From: Bog-473 sp963807775
GTDB lineage: Bacteria; Actinomycetota; Acidimicrobiia; Acidimicrobiales; RAAP-2
Assembly (NCBI GenBank): GCA_963807775.1
Contig: CAWECY010000005.1
Span: 682,001-746,000 of the forward strand
Direction: 5' to 3'
DNA length: 64,000 nucleotides
Translations under genes and position numbers: made by a program
The notes under the pieces: model-generated
Databases searched by the model: none
Told to the model about the DNA's origin: nothing
The model's input: only the letters and a program-made list of their open reading frames with translations
In this document: positions 18,690 to 27,967 of the stretch, in pieces
Layout of the letters: the number at the start of each line of letters is the position of its first letter
Numbering within the stretch: position 1 is the first letter of the stretch

Positions 18690-19600
18690 GCGCAGTCGCG
18701 CTCGTTGGCGTCACCGCGTCGGGCAAGTCGGCGGCCGCCCTTGCGTTCGCGCTGGCCCGAGCCGACTGCGAACTCGTCTCGGTGGACTCCATGTGCGTCT
18801 ACCGCGGCATGGACATCGGGACATCGAAGCCCGACGCGGCCGCCCGCGCCGCCGTGCCGCATCATCTGCTCGACCTGGTCGACCCCGATGAGGAGTTCAC
18901 CGTCACCCAGTTCCAGCAGGCGGCCCGCCAAGCACTGGACGACATCGAGCGGCGCGGCCGCCGTGCCGTGCTGGTGGGCGGCACGGGGCTGTACCTGCGC
19001 GCCGTGGTGGACGACCTCGCCATCCCCGGTCGCTACCCCGACGTGGCGGCGGCGCTCGAGGCGGAGCTCGACGGCGGACGCGCCCGCCCGGAGGACCTGC
19101 ACGCCCGGTTGGCCGAGCTCGACCCGGTGGCGGCCGTTCGCATGGAACCGACCAACCGCCGGCGGATCCTGCGCGCCCTCGAGGTCACGCTGGGGGCGGG
19201 GCAGCCGTTTTCGGACTTCGGTCCCGGGCTCGCGGCTTACCCGGCGACCGGCATCACCCAGGTCGGCCTTGCCGTGCAGCCCGACGAGGTCGACCGGCGC
19301 ATCGAGGCGCGCTTTGCCGCCATGATCGAGGCCGGGTTGGTGGACGAGGTCCGCGCGCTGGTCGCCCGGCCCCGGGGCATCTCGCGCACCGCCCGGCAGG
19401 CCCTCGGCTACCGCGAGATCCTGCGCCACGTCGAGCAGGGCGTGCCCCTCGACGACTGCCTGACCGAGGCGGTCCAGCGCACGCGTCAGTTCGCCCGACG
19501 GCAGGCCTCTTGGTTCGGGCGGGATCCCCGCATCGTCTGGGGTGCCACCGGTGACGAGGTGCAGCGCCTGCTCGGCGAGGGGCTGGCCGTGCACGGTTGA
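18686..19600 (+). CDS. miaA: tRNA dimethylallyltransferase
   Basis: A 304-aa protein that transfers the dimethylallyl group to A37 of tRNA, giving the substrate of MiaB. The P-loop is GVTASGKSA, followed by VSVDSMCVYRGMDIGTSKP and LVGGTGLYLRAVVD. The C-terminal part has ALGYREIL and RTRQFARRQASWFGRDPRI. The start is TTG at 18686, overlapping the miaB stop, which places the family's first beta strand (AVALVGVTASGKS) at the expected position. Confidence 0.95.
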   Translation: MSAVALVGVTASGKSAAALAFALARADCELVSVDSMCVYRGMDIGTSKPDAAARAAVPHHLLDLVDPDEEFTVTQFQQAARQALDDIERRGRRAVLVGGTGLYLRAVVDDLAIPGRYPDVAAALEAELDGGRARPEDLHARLAELDPVAAVRMEPTNRRRILRALEVTLGAGQPFSDFGPGLAAYPATGITQVGLAVQPDEVDRRIEARFAAMIEAGLVDEVRALVARPRGISRTARQALGYREILRHVEQGVPLDDCLTEAVQRTRQFARRQASWFGRDPRIVWGATGDEVQRLLGEGLAVHG

Positions 19601-19626
19601 GACGGGTCACCTGCGAGAATGGTGTG

Positions 19627-20442
19627 GTGAAGGCCACCAAGCATGAGGGGGCCGGGAACGACTTCCTGGTCGTTCTCGACCCGGAGGACGCCATCCGGTT
19701 CTCGGTGGCCCAGGTGCGCCTGCTGACCGACCGCCGCCGCGGTATCGGCGCCGACGGGATCATCCGAGTCGGGCCAGCCCGGGACGGGTGCGACCTCTCC
19801 ATGCAGCTGCACAACGCGGACGGGGGCGAGGCCGAAATGAGCGGCAACGGGATCCGCTGCCTGGCCCAGGCCGCGGTCGACGCCGGCCTCGTCTCCCCGC
19901 CGCGGTTCACCGTGGCCACCGCGGGTGGGGTGCGCACCGTCGAGTACGCCCCGGGAGACCCACCCGGGTGGGCCTCGGCGAAGGTCGACATGGGTCCGGC
20001 CCGGCTCGGCCCCGACCAGCCCCAGGAGTTCGACGATCGCCGGGCCCGGACGGTCGACGTGGGCAACCCGCACCTGGTGCTGCTCGGCCCGGATACGGCG
20101 AACGTCGACATCAGCGAGCTCGGGCCCAAGCTCCAAGCTGCCTTCGCCGGTGGGATCAACGTGGAGTGGATCACCGTCGTGGAGGACGACGACGGAGATC
20201 TGCTCGACTTCCGGGTCTACGAGCGGGGCGTGGGCGAGACGCTGGCCTGCGGCACCGGCAGCGTGGCCGCCGCCGCGGCGGCGGCGAGCTGGGGAGCCGT
20301 GCGGAACGGGACCGTCCGGGTGCGCAACCCCGGCGGCATGCTCGAGGTGACGCTGGGCGCCGACGCGGAGGCGACGACCCACCTGTCCGGTCCGGTGCGC
20401 AAGGTGGCCGACATCGACATCCATCCGGGGATGCTCTCTTGA
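19627..20442 (+). CDS. dapF: Diaminopimelate epimerase
   Basis: Converts LL- to meso-diaminopimelate, used for peptidoglycan and lysine. From GTG 19627 the protein is 271 aa and begins KATKHEGAGNDF, exactly matching the spacing of the family N-terminus; a TTG at 19597 overlapping miaA would add ten residues. The two catalytic cysteines are in SGNGIRCLAQ and LACGTGSVAA. The hflX gene begins inside its stop codon (TTGA). Confidence 0.95.
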   Translation: MKATKHEGAGNDFLVVLDPEDAIRFSVAQVRLLTDRRRGIGADGIIRVGPARDGCDLSMQLHNADGGEAEMSGNGIRCLAQAAVDAGLVSPPRFTVATAGGVRTVEYAPGDPPGWASAKVDMGPARLGPDQPQEFDDRRARTVDVGNPHLVLLGPDTANVDISELGPKLQAAFAGGINVEWITVVEDDDGDLLDFRVYERGVGETLACGTGSVAAAAAAASWGAVRNGTVRVRNPGGMLEVTLGADAEATTHLSGPVRKVADIDIHPGMLS

Positions 20443-21722
20443 GCAGCGTGCTACCGGGCACGCTCATCGAGCGCGGATTCCGGGAGCGCATCATCTTGGT
20501 GGGGGTCATCTTCCCGGGCTTGACCGCCGAGCTGGTCGACGAGGAGCTGGACGAGCTGGCCCAACTGGTCGACAGCGCCGGCGCCGACGTGGTGGGCCGT
20601 GTGGTCCAGCGTCGCGACGCGCCCGATCCGGCCACCTTCGTCGGGCGGGGCAAGGCGGAGGAGATCGCCGCGCTCAGCCGGAGCCTGGACGCCGACACCG
20701 TCGTCTTCGACGACGATCTCACGCCGGCGCAGCACCGGAACCTGGAGAAGCTGTTCGGTCGCACCGCCATCGACCGCACGGCGGTGATCCTCGACATCTT
20801 CGCCCAGAACGCGCGGAGCCCCGAGGGCAAGGCACAGGTGGAGTTAGCCATCTTGCGCTACCGGCTGCCGCGGTTGCGTGGCCGTGGCAGCCAGCTGAGC
20901 CAGCAGGCCGGCGGCATCGGGACCCGCGGACCGGGTGAGACGCAGCTCGAAGTGGACCGGCGTCGCCTGGTCCGGCGCATGCACAAACTAGAGGCGGAGT
21001 TGCGCGAGGTCGAGCGCACGCGCTCGCTCCAGCGACGCAGCCGCGCCCGCGGCCGCCATCGCGAGCTGGCCCTGGTGGGCTACACGAACGCGGGCAAGTC
21101 CACCCTGCTCAACCAGCTGACCGACGCCGGTGTGCCGGCCGAGGACCGTCTGTTCGTGACCCTCGACCCGCGTACCCGTCAACTGTCCCTGCCTGGAGGC
21201 GAGACCGTGCTCGTGACCGACACCGTCGGCTTCGTGCGCAAGCTGCCACACGAGCTGGTCGAGGCCTTTCGCTCCACGCTGGACTCGGTGCACTTGGCCG
21301 ACCTCGTCGTGCACGTCGTCGACGGCACGGCGACGAACGCGGAGGCGCAGATGGCGGCCGTGCGCGAGGTGTTGGGCGAGATCGGCGCGGCCGACGTGCC
21401 GGAGCTGGTGGTGGTCAACAAGGCGGATCAGGCGCCCGACGAGGCCAAGGCCCTGGCGCACGCGCTGGAGGGCTCGGTCCTGATTTCGGCCCGCACGGGC
21501 GAGGGGGTGGACGACCTGCTCCGCATCGTGGCCGACCGCCTGCGGGGCTCGGACCGCGTGGTCGAGTTGGTGGTGCCGTGGTCCCGCGGCGACGTACTGG
21601 CTGCCATCCACCGTGAGGGCGAAGTAGTGGGCCAGAGCGACGGCGAGGAGTCGGCCACGCTGCAGGTGGTGCTCGATGACGTGGGTCGGGCGCGCTTTGC
21701 CGAGTTCGTGGCCGCGCCATGA
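20439..21722 (+). CDS. hflX: GTPase HflX
   Basis: A 427-aa ribosome-associated GTPase. The N-terminal HflX domain has FVGRGKAEEIA and DDDLTPAQHRNLE, then the glycine-rich QQAGGIGTRGPGETQLEVDR linker and a coiled-coil region. The G domain has GYTNAGKSTLLN (G1), DTVGFVRKLPHELVEAF (G3) and NKAD (G4). HflX splits stalled or stressed ribosomes. Start is TTG 20439 or, alternatively, GTG 20448. It overlaps dapC by ATGA. Confidence 0.95.
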   Translation: MSSVLPGTLIERGFRERIILVGVIFPGLTAELVDEELDELAQLVDSAGADVVGRVVQRRDAPDPATFVGRGKAEEIAALSRSLDADTVVFDDDLTPAQHRNLEKLFGRTAIDRTAVILDIFAQNARSPEGKAQVELAILRYRLPRLRGRGSQLSQQAGGIGTRGPGETQLEVDRRRLVRRMHKLEAELREVERTRSLQRRSRARGRHRELALVGYTNAGKSTLLNQLTDAGVPAEDRLFVTLDPRTRQLSLPGGETVLVTDTVGFVRKLPHELVEAFRSTLDSVHLADLVVHVVDGTATNAEAQMAAVREVLGEIGAADVPELVVVNKADQAPDEAKALAHALEGSVLISARTGEGVDDLLRIVADRLRGSDRVVELVVPWSRGDVLAAIHREGEVVGQSDGEESATLQVVLDDVGRARFAEFVAAP

Positions 21723-22846
21723 CGTTCCGCTTGCCGCCCTATCCCTACGATCGCCTGGACGGCCTGGCCAAGCTGGCCGAGGCGCACCCGGGGGGGATGG
21801 TCGACTGCTCCATCGGGACGCCGTGCGACCCGCCGCTCCGGGCCGTGGTCGACGCCCTGGCGACGTCGGACACCGAGCGGGGGTATCCGGCGTCGGCCGG
21901 CAGCCCGCAGTTGCGTGAGGCGGCGGCGGACTGGCTGGCCCGCCGCTTCGGGCTGGCGGACGCCCCGGCCTCGGTGGCTGCCTGCGTCGGCACCAAGGAG
22001 CTGGTGGCGTCCGTCCCTCACGTGCTGCGACTGCGCACACCCGAGCACGACACCGTTTTGTACCCCGCGGTGTCGTACCCGACCTATGCCATGGGCGCCG
22101 AACTGGCGGGTTGCCGCGCCGTGGCGGTGCCACCGGCGCCGGGCCGACTGGGTGGCCTCGACCTGACGACCATTGACGAGTCCGATGCGGCCCGCGCCCT
22201 GTTGCTGTGGTCGAACACCCCCTCCAACCCGACCGGTGGGCTGGGGGACCTCGGTGCCGAGGCAGCCTGGGGCCGAGAGCGCGGCGTCCCCGTGTTCTCC
22301 GACGAGTGCTACGCGGAGTTCACCTGGGACGGTCCGCCCCGCTCGATCCTCCAACACGGCGTCGACGGGGTGGTCGCCGTGCACTCGCTCTCCAAGCGCT
22401 CCAACCTGGCCGGCGTGCGCGTCGGGTTTTACGCGGGTGACCCCGAGCTGGTGGAGTTCTTGCGCGCCGTGCGTCAGCACGCCGGACTCATGGTGCCCGG
22501 TCCGGCACAGGCGGCCGGTGTGGCCGCGTTGGCCGACGACGCGCACGTCGACGAACAGCGGGCCCGTTACCGGGAGCGTCTCCACTATCTGTCCGGTGTG
22601 CTCGGGTCCTACGGCTGCCCGGTTGACTTCCCCGAGGGTGGCTTCTACCTCTGGGTGCCGGTGCCGGAGGAGCGCTGGCCCGATGCCTGGGCCATGGCAG
22701 AAGCCCTGGCGGCCGACGGTGGTCTCCTGGTCAGCCCGGGTGACCTCTACGGGGAGGCGCGAGCCGGCCACGTGAGGGTGGCGGTGGTGCAGCCCCTGGA
22801 GCGGTTGACTCTGGTCGGTGAGCGCCTGGGCGCCCATCACCCCTAG
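21719..22846 (+). CDS. dapC: Succinyldiaminopimelate transaminase
   Basis: A 375-aa class I/II PLP aminotransferase. It has SNTPSNPTGGLGDL, the SDECYAEF segment, the PLP lysine in SLSKRSNLAGVRVGF, and a C-terminal VSPGDLYG. Position between hflX and dapD/dapE and similarity to actinobacterial DapC support the reaction N-succinyl-2-amino-6-ketopimelate to N-succinyl-LL-diaminopimelate. With dapD and dapE it indicates the succinylase route. Starts inside the hflX stop (ATGA). Confidence 0.9.
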   Translation: MTFRLPPYPYDRLDGLAKLAEAHPGGMVDCSIGTPCDPPLRAVVDALATSDTERGYPASAGSPQLREAAADWLARRFGLADAPASVAACVGTKELVASVPHVLRLRTPEHDTVLYPAVSYPTYAMGAELAGCRAVAVPPAPGRLGGLDLTTIDESDAARALLLWSNTPSNPTGGLGDLGAEAAWGRERGVPVFSDECYAEFTWDGPPRSILQHGVDGVVAVHSLSKRSNLAGVRVGFYAGDPELVEFLRAVRQHAGLMVPGPAQAAGVAALADDAHVDEQRARYRERLHYLSGVLGSYGCPVDFPEGGFYLWVPVPEERWPDAWAMAEALAADGGLLVSPGDLYGEARAGHVRVAVVQPLERLTLVGERLGAHHP

Positions 22847-22855
22847 GTCCTCGAC

Positions 22856-23255
22856 GTGGCACCGGGCTCTGCGGCCGCGTTCGTCCAGCGGCTCGTCGCC
22901 GCCATGGAATCGTCCGACCTGAGCGGCATCGCGGACAGTGTCCATCCCGGTGTGCACGCTGTACATCACCAACGCATCCGGTGGCACCGACCTGGTCGAG
23001 GGCAAGGAGGCCTTCTTGGGTCGGTTTCCCGACTTTGCGGCGATGGCCGACTCGTTCCGCGCCACCGTTACGCAGGTGCACGAGATCGACGACTGGAGCG
23101 CACTCGTGATGGTGGAGATCCAGGCGGAGCGCCGGGGCCGGTCGCTCCACAACTTCGCTGGCCTCCTGATCCGGCTGTCCGCGGACGGACGGATGACGGA
23201 ATACCGGATGGTCGAGGCGTTGCCCGAGGAGAGCGACCGCTTCTGGTCCGATTGA
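22856..23255 (+). CDS. SnoaL/NTF2-like protein, interrupted by a frameshift
   Basis: About 132 aa after frame repair. The first frame gives AAAFVQRLVAAMESSDLSGI and the second gives TLYITNASGGTDLVEGKEAF and later HNFAGLLIRLSADGRMTEYRMVE, together one NTF2-like cone-fold protein. Removing the C at 22955 (GTG-C-ACG) restores V-T-L-Y-I. Such proteins range from isomerases to binding proteins; the role is unknown. The GTG at 22856 lies 9 bases after dapC. An annotation starting at 22938 would lose the first helices. Confidence 0.65.
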
Positions 23256-23291
23256 CGTGCCGGCCCGGCTCACCCCAAATGGCCGTCGGCT

Positions 23292-24185
23292 TCAGGGAGC
23301 GAGTCGCCCCGGGCGCTCCAACGCCTCGACGGTCGTTCGGACGGCGGCGATCGCGGGCTCGTCGTGGTCGGCCTGGCGGTAGGCCAGCGTCAGCGGCATG
23401 GTCCAGCGCGGCACGGGTGTGAGGCGGACGGCGACGACCGCCGCGCCGACGTGGCTCTCGGCCAGTGACTCGGTGACCATGGCGACATGGCCGTGGTGCG
23501 CCGCCAAATGAAGGGCAGTCACGGCATCGGAGCATTCGGTCCATCTCCATTCGGGCACCTGCGCCTTGTGCAACCGGTCGACGAACTCGCCCGCACCCGT
23601 GCCGAAGCGGTTGAAAGCGATGCGATGATCCGCCAGGTCGGCCATGCGTGCGGTCCGTCCAACCAAAGGATGGGACGGCGCGACCACTGCGACGACCGGA
23701 TCCGCCGGGAGAGCCACGAAGCGCAGGGAACGGGGGCGGGTGGCCGGAACGATGAAGCCGAGGTCGCAGGCGCCGTCCATCAGCATGGCGATGATCATGT
23801 CGGAGTGCGCGTCGCGCAGCTTGATGCTCCGCCTGGGGGGTGCTGAGAGCGAACGGAGTACCAGATCGATGGCCCGGTGCGCGAACGTCGTGTGCACGGC
23901 CACCCGGAACCGTGGTGCCTCATCGAGCGACCTGATGGTGGTGGCGGCGTCTTGGAGCAGCTCGAGCGTGCGCTGCGCATAGGGGACGAGCGACTCGCCG
24001 GCCGGGGTCAAGGTCGCCCCGCGGGTGCTGCGCTGGAACAGGGACGCGCCGGTCTCGCGCTCGAGCCGGGCGATGCGTTCGCTGACCGCCGGCTGGGAGA
24101 CGAGCAGGGAGCTGGCGGCCCGGCCGAAGCTCCCCTCGCGCACCACCGCCATGAAGCATGCGATGTCATCTGTTTGTATGGTCAT
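23292..24185 (-). CDS. LysR family transcriptional regulator
   Basis: A 297-aa LTTR. The N-terminal winged helix-turn-helix (residues 5-65: IACFMAVVREGSFGRAASSL then SQPAVSERIARLERETGASL) is followed by an effector-binding domain (about 90-290). It is divergently oriented from the small cupin gene at 24258, the classic LTTR arrangement, with an ATA-N9-TAT palindrome overlapping its own start codon. It therefore probably autoregulates and activates the cupin gene. The inducer is unknown. Confidence 0.92.
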   Translation of the reverse strand: MTIQTDDIACFMAVVREGSFGRAASSLLVSQPAVSERIARLERETGASLFQRSTRGATLTPAGESLVPYAQRTLELLQDAATTIRSLDEAPRFRVAVHTTFAHRAIDLVLRSLSAPPRRSIKLRDAHSDMIIAMLMDGACDLGFIVPATRPRSLRFVALPADPVVAVVAPSHPLVGRTARMADLADHRIAFNRFGTGAGEFVDRLHKAQVPEWRWTECSDAVTALHLAAHHGHVAMVTESLAESHVGAAVVAVRLTPVPRWTMPLTLAYRQADHDEPAIAAVRTTVEALERPGRLAP

Positions 24186-24201
24186 AAGGAAATCCTATGA
24201 C
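24181..24201. promoter_or_regulatory. Probable LysR-type operator
   Basis: A 21-base inverted repeat with perfect 6-base arms GTCATA and TATGAC around nine bases contains the LTTR signature T-N11-A (ATA-N9-TAT). It lies between the divergent LysR and cupin genes and covers the LysR start codon. Confidence 0.6.
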
Positions 24202-24257
24202 TCGTGCCAGTGGAGAGGGGGCTACCGCCCGGCGACCGGACGCCCGAAGATGGTCCT

Positions 24258-24674
24258 ATGCCCACGTCGGCGATCACGGACATGGATGGACGGGCGACCA
24301 CCTTGGACCGGGGCAGGGTGCTCCACCTGGCCTCGGACCAGTCGGTGGTCGCGCTCGCCGTCGACGAAGGCGCCTGGTCCCACATGGACGCGGTGGCGGA
24401 GTTCCGCGACGGTCGCGTCCTCGGAGTGTTCGAATACGAGTCGACCTGGAACTACTGGGAGCGGCATCCGGTGGGAGTCGAGGTCGTGTACGCGCTCAGA
24501 GGTGCGGTGCGTTTCCATCTCCACGACGGACACGACGGGACGGCCGTTCGGCTGGTCGCCGGACAGAGCCTGCTGGTGCCCGAGGGCGTCTGGCACCGGG
24601 CGGAGATCGTCACGTCGGCGCAGCTCCTTTTCGTCACGCCGACCCCGTCGCTGACCCAGCACCGGGAGGCGTGA
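24258..24674 (+). CDS. Small cupin-domain protein
   Basis: A 138-aa single-domain cupin from ATG 24258 (MPTSAITDMDG). The beta-barrel is suggested by VEVVYALRGAVRFHLHDGHD and AGQSLLVPEGVWHRAEIV, resembling cupin motifs 1 and 2, although motif 1 has lost most metal-binding histidines. It is divergent from LysR and likely its target. Enzymatic role unknown. It interrupts the diaminopimelate genes between dapC and dapD. Confidence 0.7.
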   Translation: MPTSAITDMDGRATTLDRGRVLHLASDQSVVALAVDEGAWSHMDAVAEFRDGRVLGVFEYESTWNYWERHPVGVEVVYALRGAVRFHLHDGHDGTAVRLVAGQSLLVPEGVWHRAEIVTSAQLLFVTPTPSLTQHREA

Positions 24675-24702
24675 CGGTGACTGGTGGCCGATAAGGTGCG
24701 GC

Positions 24703-25530
24703 ATGGCTGATCTGCAGGCGAGCATCGAGGAGCTCTGGGAACGGCGGGACGAGCTCTCGCCGGGGGATACGGACGCCGCGGTGTTGGTCGAAGAGGCCGT
24801 CGAATTGCTGGACACCGGTCAGGCCCGCGTGGCCGAGGTCGATCCCGCGACGGATCAGGTCGTCGTCCACGAGTGGCTGAAGAAGTCGATCCTCATGCTG
24901 TTCTCCCTCCGCGGGATGGAGACCATTGAGCACGGACCCTTCGAATACGCCGACAAGTTGCCCCTGAAGCACGGGTTCGCCGAGGCTGGCGTGCGGGCCC
25001 TACCCGGCGCATCGGCGCGCTGGGGTTCCTTCCTCGGGCGCGGCGTCGTGCTCATGCCCTCGTACGTCAACATCGGTGCCTACGTCGGCGCGGGCTCCAT
25101 GGTGGACACCTGGGCCACCGTGGCGTCCTGTGCGCAGATCGGAGAGCGCGTCCACCTGTCCGGCGGGGTCGGCATCGGCGGCGTGCTGGAGCCTCCCAAC
25201 GCGGTGCCGGTCGTCGTGGAGGACGACGCGTTCGTGGGCAGCCGGTGCATGGTCACCGGTGGCGCGCGCATCGGCAAGGGATCCGTTCTCGGCGCCGGCA
25301 GCTTCCTCGACCCGTCGATCCCGGTCATCGACGCCGAGACCGGTGAGGAGATCTCCCGTGGGGTGGTGCCGTCGTGGTGTGTGGCCATCCGGGCCAGTCG
25401 GCGGCGTGAGTACCCGGGAGGCGAGTTCTTCGTGCCGTGCGTACTCGTGATCAAGCGTCTGAGCGAGGGCGAGCGCCACGACAAGGCGCAGCTCAATCAG
25501 GTCTTGCGTGACCACGGCGCCAGCACCTGA
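24703..25530 (+). CDS. dapD: Tetrahydrodipicolinate N-succinyltransferase
   Basis: A 275-aa left-handed beta-helix acyltransferase, the same length as the Escherichia coli type. The N-terminal helical domain is followed by hexapeptide repeats from about residue 105 (RWGSFLGRGVVLMPSYVNIG then YVGAGSMVDTWATV) and the VIKRLSEGERHDK tail. It adds succinate to tetrahydrodipicolinate. Its last 23 bases overlap the dapE start. Confidence 0.94.
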   Translation: MADLQASIEELWERRDELSPGDTDAAVLVEEAVELLDTGQARVAEVDPATDQVVVHEWLKKSILMLFSLRGMETIEHGPFEYADKLPLKHGFAEAGVRALPGASARWGSFLGRGVVLMPSYVNIGAYVGAGSMVDTWATVASCAQIGERVHLSGGVGIGGVLEPPNAVPVVVEDDAFVGSRCMVTGGARIGKGSVLGAGSFLDPSIPVIDAETGEEISRGVVPSWCVAIRASRRREYPGGEFFVPCVLVIKRLSEGERHDKAQLNQVLRDHGAST

Positions 25531-26602
25531 GCGGGTGGGCGAGTCGGGGCGCGATCTGCTGGCCGCCACGGCCGAGCTGGTGGCGATCCCTTCGGTCAGC
25601 CACCACGAGGGCGCCTTGGCGTCTGCTGTGGAGGCGGCGCTGGCGCCGTGTGCATGGCTTCAGGTCGAGCGGGTGGGAGACAACGTCGTGGCCCGGACCG
25701 CTCTCGGACACGCGCAGCGCCTGGTTCTGGCCGGCCACTTGGACACCGTCCCGCCCGTCGGCAACGACGAGCCCCGGATGGAGGGCGACGCCGTGTGGGG
25801 CGTGGGCGCGTCCGACATGAAGGGTGGGCTGGCCGTCATGCTCGACCTGGCCGCCACCGTGGCCGAGCCCTCCGTCGACGTCACCTGGTGCTTCTACGCC
25901 TGCGAGGAGGTCGGCCGCCAGGAGAGCGGGTTGGCGCAGCTGTGGAACGAGCGTCCCGAGCTCCTGACCGGCGACGCCGCCATCCTGGGCGAGCCGACCG
26001 ACGCCCTGGTGGAAGCAGGGTGCCAGGGCACCCTGCGCATCCGGGTCACCGTCATGGGGGTGCGCGCCCACACGGCGCGTCCGTTCACCGGCCGCAACGC
26101 CATCCATCGGGTGGGATCGCTCATCGCGCGTGTGGCGGCCTGGCCCGGGCGGGAGGTCGTGCTCGACGGGTGCACCTACGCCGAGCAGCTCCAAGTCGTG
26201 GCGGTCGACGGGGGAGTGGCGGCCAACGTCGTGCCCGACCGGGCCAGCGTCGTCATCAACCACCGCTACGCACCCGACCGCACCCACACCGAGGCCGAGG
26301 CCTTTCTCCACCAGTGGCTGGACGCCGAACTGGAGCCGGGCGACGCCTGGGAGCTCATCGACGCCGGCGACGGGGCGCCCCCGTCACTCGGGCACCCGCT
26401 GCTGGCGGCCCTGGTCGACAGGAGCGGAGCGGCGCCACGAGCCAAGGTCGGTTGGACCGACGTCGCCTCGTTCTGGGAGCACGGCGTGCCAGCAGCCAAC
26501 TTCGGTCCCGGTGATCCGCTGCTCGCTCATCATCCCGACGAGCGGGTTACGCGCGCCCAGTTGGACCGGGCGCGCCAGGTGCTGCACGGCTTGATTACCT
26601 GA
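25508..26602 (+). CDS. dapE: Succinyl-diaminopimelate desuccinylase
   Basis: A 364-aa M20 zinc metallopeptidase that removes succinate to give LL-diaminopimelate. Metal ligands and catalytic residues are visible in LAGHLDTVPP, GASDMKGGLAVML, and the CEEVG motif; the dimerisation domain contains RAHTARPFTGRNAIHR; FGPGDPLLAHHPDERV lies near the C-terminus. GTG start at 25508 overlaps dapD, indicating tight coupling. Confidence 0.94.
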   Translation: MTTAPAPERVGESGRDLLAATAELVAIPSVSHHEGALASAVEAALAPCAWLQVERVGDNVVARTALGHAQRLVLAGHLDTVPPVGNDEPRMEGDAVWGVGASDMKGGLAVMLDLAATVAEPSVDVTWCFYACEEVGRQESGLAQLWNERPELLTGDAAILGEPTDALVEAGCQGTLRIRVTVMGVRAHTARPFTGRNAIHRVGSLIARVAAWPGREVVLDGCTYAEQLQVVAVDGGVAANVVPDRASVVINHRYAPDRTHTEAEAFLHQWLDAELEPGDAWELIDAGDGAPPSLGHPLLAALVDRSGAAPRAKVGWTDVASFWEHGVPAANFGPGDPLLAHHPDERVTRAQLDRARQVLHGLIT

Positions 26603-26614
26603 GCCGGCTTTCCC

Positions 26615-27024
26615 ATGGCCACGTTTCGACCCGCCACACCCGATGACATCCAGGCCGTGCTGGCTTTCTGGCAGGAATCGGCGGAGCCGAGTTCGACCGA
26701 CAACGCGCGCGAGCCCTGGCACGTCTCTTGGACCACGATCCTGGCGCCTTGATCCTCGCCGAGTCATCGGGACTGATCATCGGGTCGGTGGTCGCGGCCT
26801 GGGACGGCTGGCGGGGGACGGTCTACCGCCTGGCGGTGGCCCCCTCGCATCGACGGAGCGGGCTGGGCCGCCAGCTGGTCCGGGCGGCCGAACACAGGCT
26901 CGTCGAGCAGGGCGCCACCAGGCTGCAGGCGACGGTAATCGGTAGCGATCTCCAGGCGTTCGGTTTCTGGGAGAACACCGACTGGGCGCACGCGGCCGGA
27001 CAGACACGATTCACCCGGGGCTGA
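26615..27024 (+). CDS. GNAT family N-acetyltransferase, interrupted by a frameshift
   Basis: About 135 aa after repair. The first frame from ATG 26615 gives FRPATPDDIQAVLAFWQESA; the second gives LILAESSGLIIGSVVAAWDG, then the acetyl-CoA loop VAPSHRRSGLGRQLVRAAEH. The frame breaks in the CG-rich stretch ACGCGCGCGAG near 26700-26708, where loss of CG or gain of one base joins NAR to ALARLLDHDPGAL. It follows dapE by 12 bases. Substrate unknown. Confidence 0.7.
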
Positions 27025-27085
27025 AGACAAGGCGGGCCGGCGCGGACCCGCTCTGACGTGCCACTCCCCGGCGTAGATTCAGCCG

Positions 27086-27931
27086 ATGCCCTCCCTCGCC
27101 GAAGCAACGAGTTCGCTGTCTGCGGTCCTTCTTGGCACGGGCAACCCGCTGCCCGATCCGAACCGGGCCGGAGCGGCAACGCTGATCAAGGCTGGAGCGA
27201 GACGGTTCCTGGTCGATGCCGGTCGGGGTGTCTGCATGCGGCTCGTCGCTGCGGGCACACTGCCGATCATGCTCGAGGGAGTCCTGTTGACGCATCTTCA
27301 CAGCGACCACATCTGCGACCTGAACGACGTCATCACGACGCACTGGATCATGTCGGGACAGCCCACCCCGTTGAGGGTGCAAGGTCCGGAGGGCACGGCG
27401 AAGGTGGTGGAGGGTGCGCTGACCATGCTCGGCCCCGACGTCTCCTACCGCGTGGGCCATCACGCCGACCTGACCTGGAGTCCCGATGTCGTGGCGCAGG
27501 AACTCGGCCCGGGCGTAGTGCTCGAGGATGACGATCTGCGGGTCGTGGCCGCCGCGACCGACCACCGGCCGGTCGAGCCGACCCTGGCCTTCCGCTTCGA
27601 ACATGGTGGTCGCTCCATCGTGGTGGCCGGTGACACCGTGCCCTGCGCCGGTTTGGACGAGCTCTGCGCCGGGGCCGACGTCTACATCCAGACGGTCATC
27701 CGGGAAGACCTGGTGCGGCTGGTGCCGATGCAGCGATTCGTCGACATCATCGACTACCACTCGTCCGTCGAGCAGGCGGCCCAGACGGCGACCCGTGCCG
27801 AGGTGGGCACGTTGGTGCTGACCCACCAGGTGCCCACGCCACCCCCTGGCGCCGCCGAGGACTGGCTCGCCCTGGCCCGGCCGTACTTCGGTGGGAATAT
27901 TGTGTTCGGCGAGGATCTGCTCGAGGTGTGA
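27086..27931 (+). CDS. Metallo-beta-lactamase fold hydrolase (RNase Z-like)
   Basis: A 281-aa MBL-fold protein. The zinc motif is THLHSDHICDLNDV near residue 70, with later VVAGDTVP and the final TLVLTHQVPTP histidine. The start (GTGNPLPDPNRAG) resembles ribonuclease Z and arylsulfatase-type members, but the body (LDELCAGADVYIQTVIR) is typical of uncharacterised actinobacterial hydrolases. tRNA 3'-processing cannot be assumed. Confidence 0.8.
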   Translation: MPSLAEATSSLSAVLLGTGNPLPDPNRAGAATLIKAGARRFLVDAGRGVCMRLVAAGTLPIMLEGVLLTHLHSDHICDLNDVITTHWIMSGQPTPLRVQGPEGTAKVVEGALTMLGPDVSYRVGHHADLTWSPDVVAQELGPGVVLEDDDLRVVAAATDHRPVEPTLAFRFEHGGRSIVVAGDTVPCAGLDELCAGADVYIQTVIREDLVRLVPMQRFVDIIDYHSSVEQAAQTATRAEVGTLVLTHQVPTPPPGAAEDWLALARPYFGGNIVFGEDLLEV

Positions 27932-27967
27932 CCGGGGTTCTGCGACCGCAGTCAGTAGCGTGAGCGG

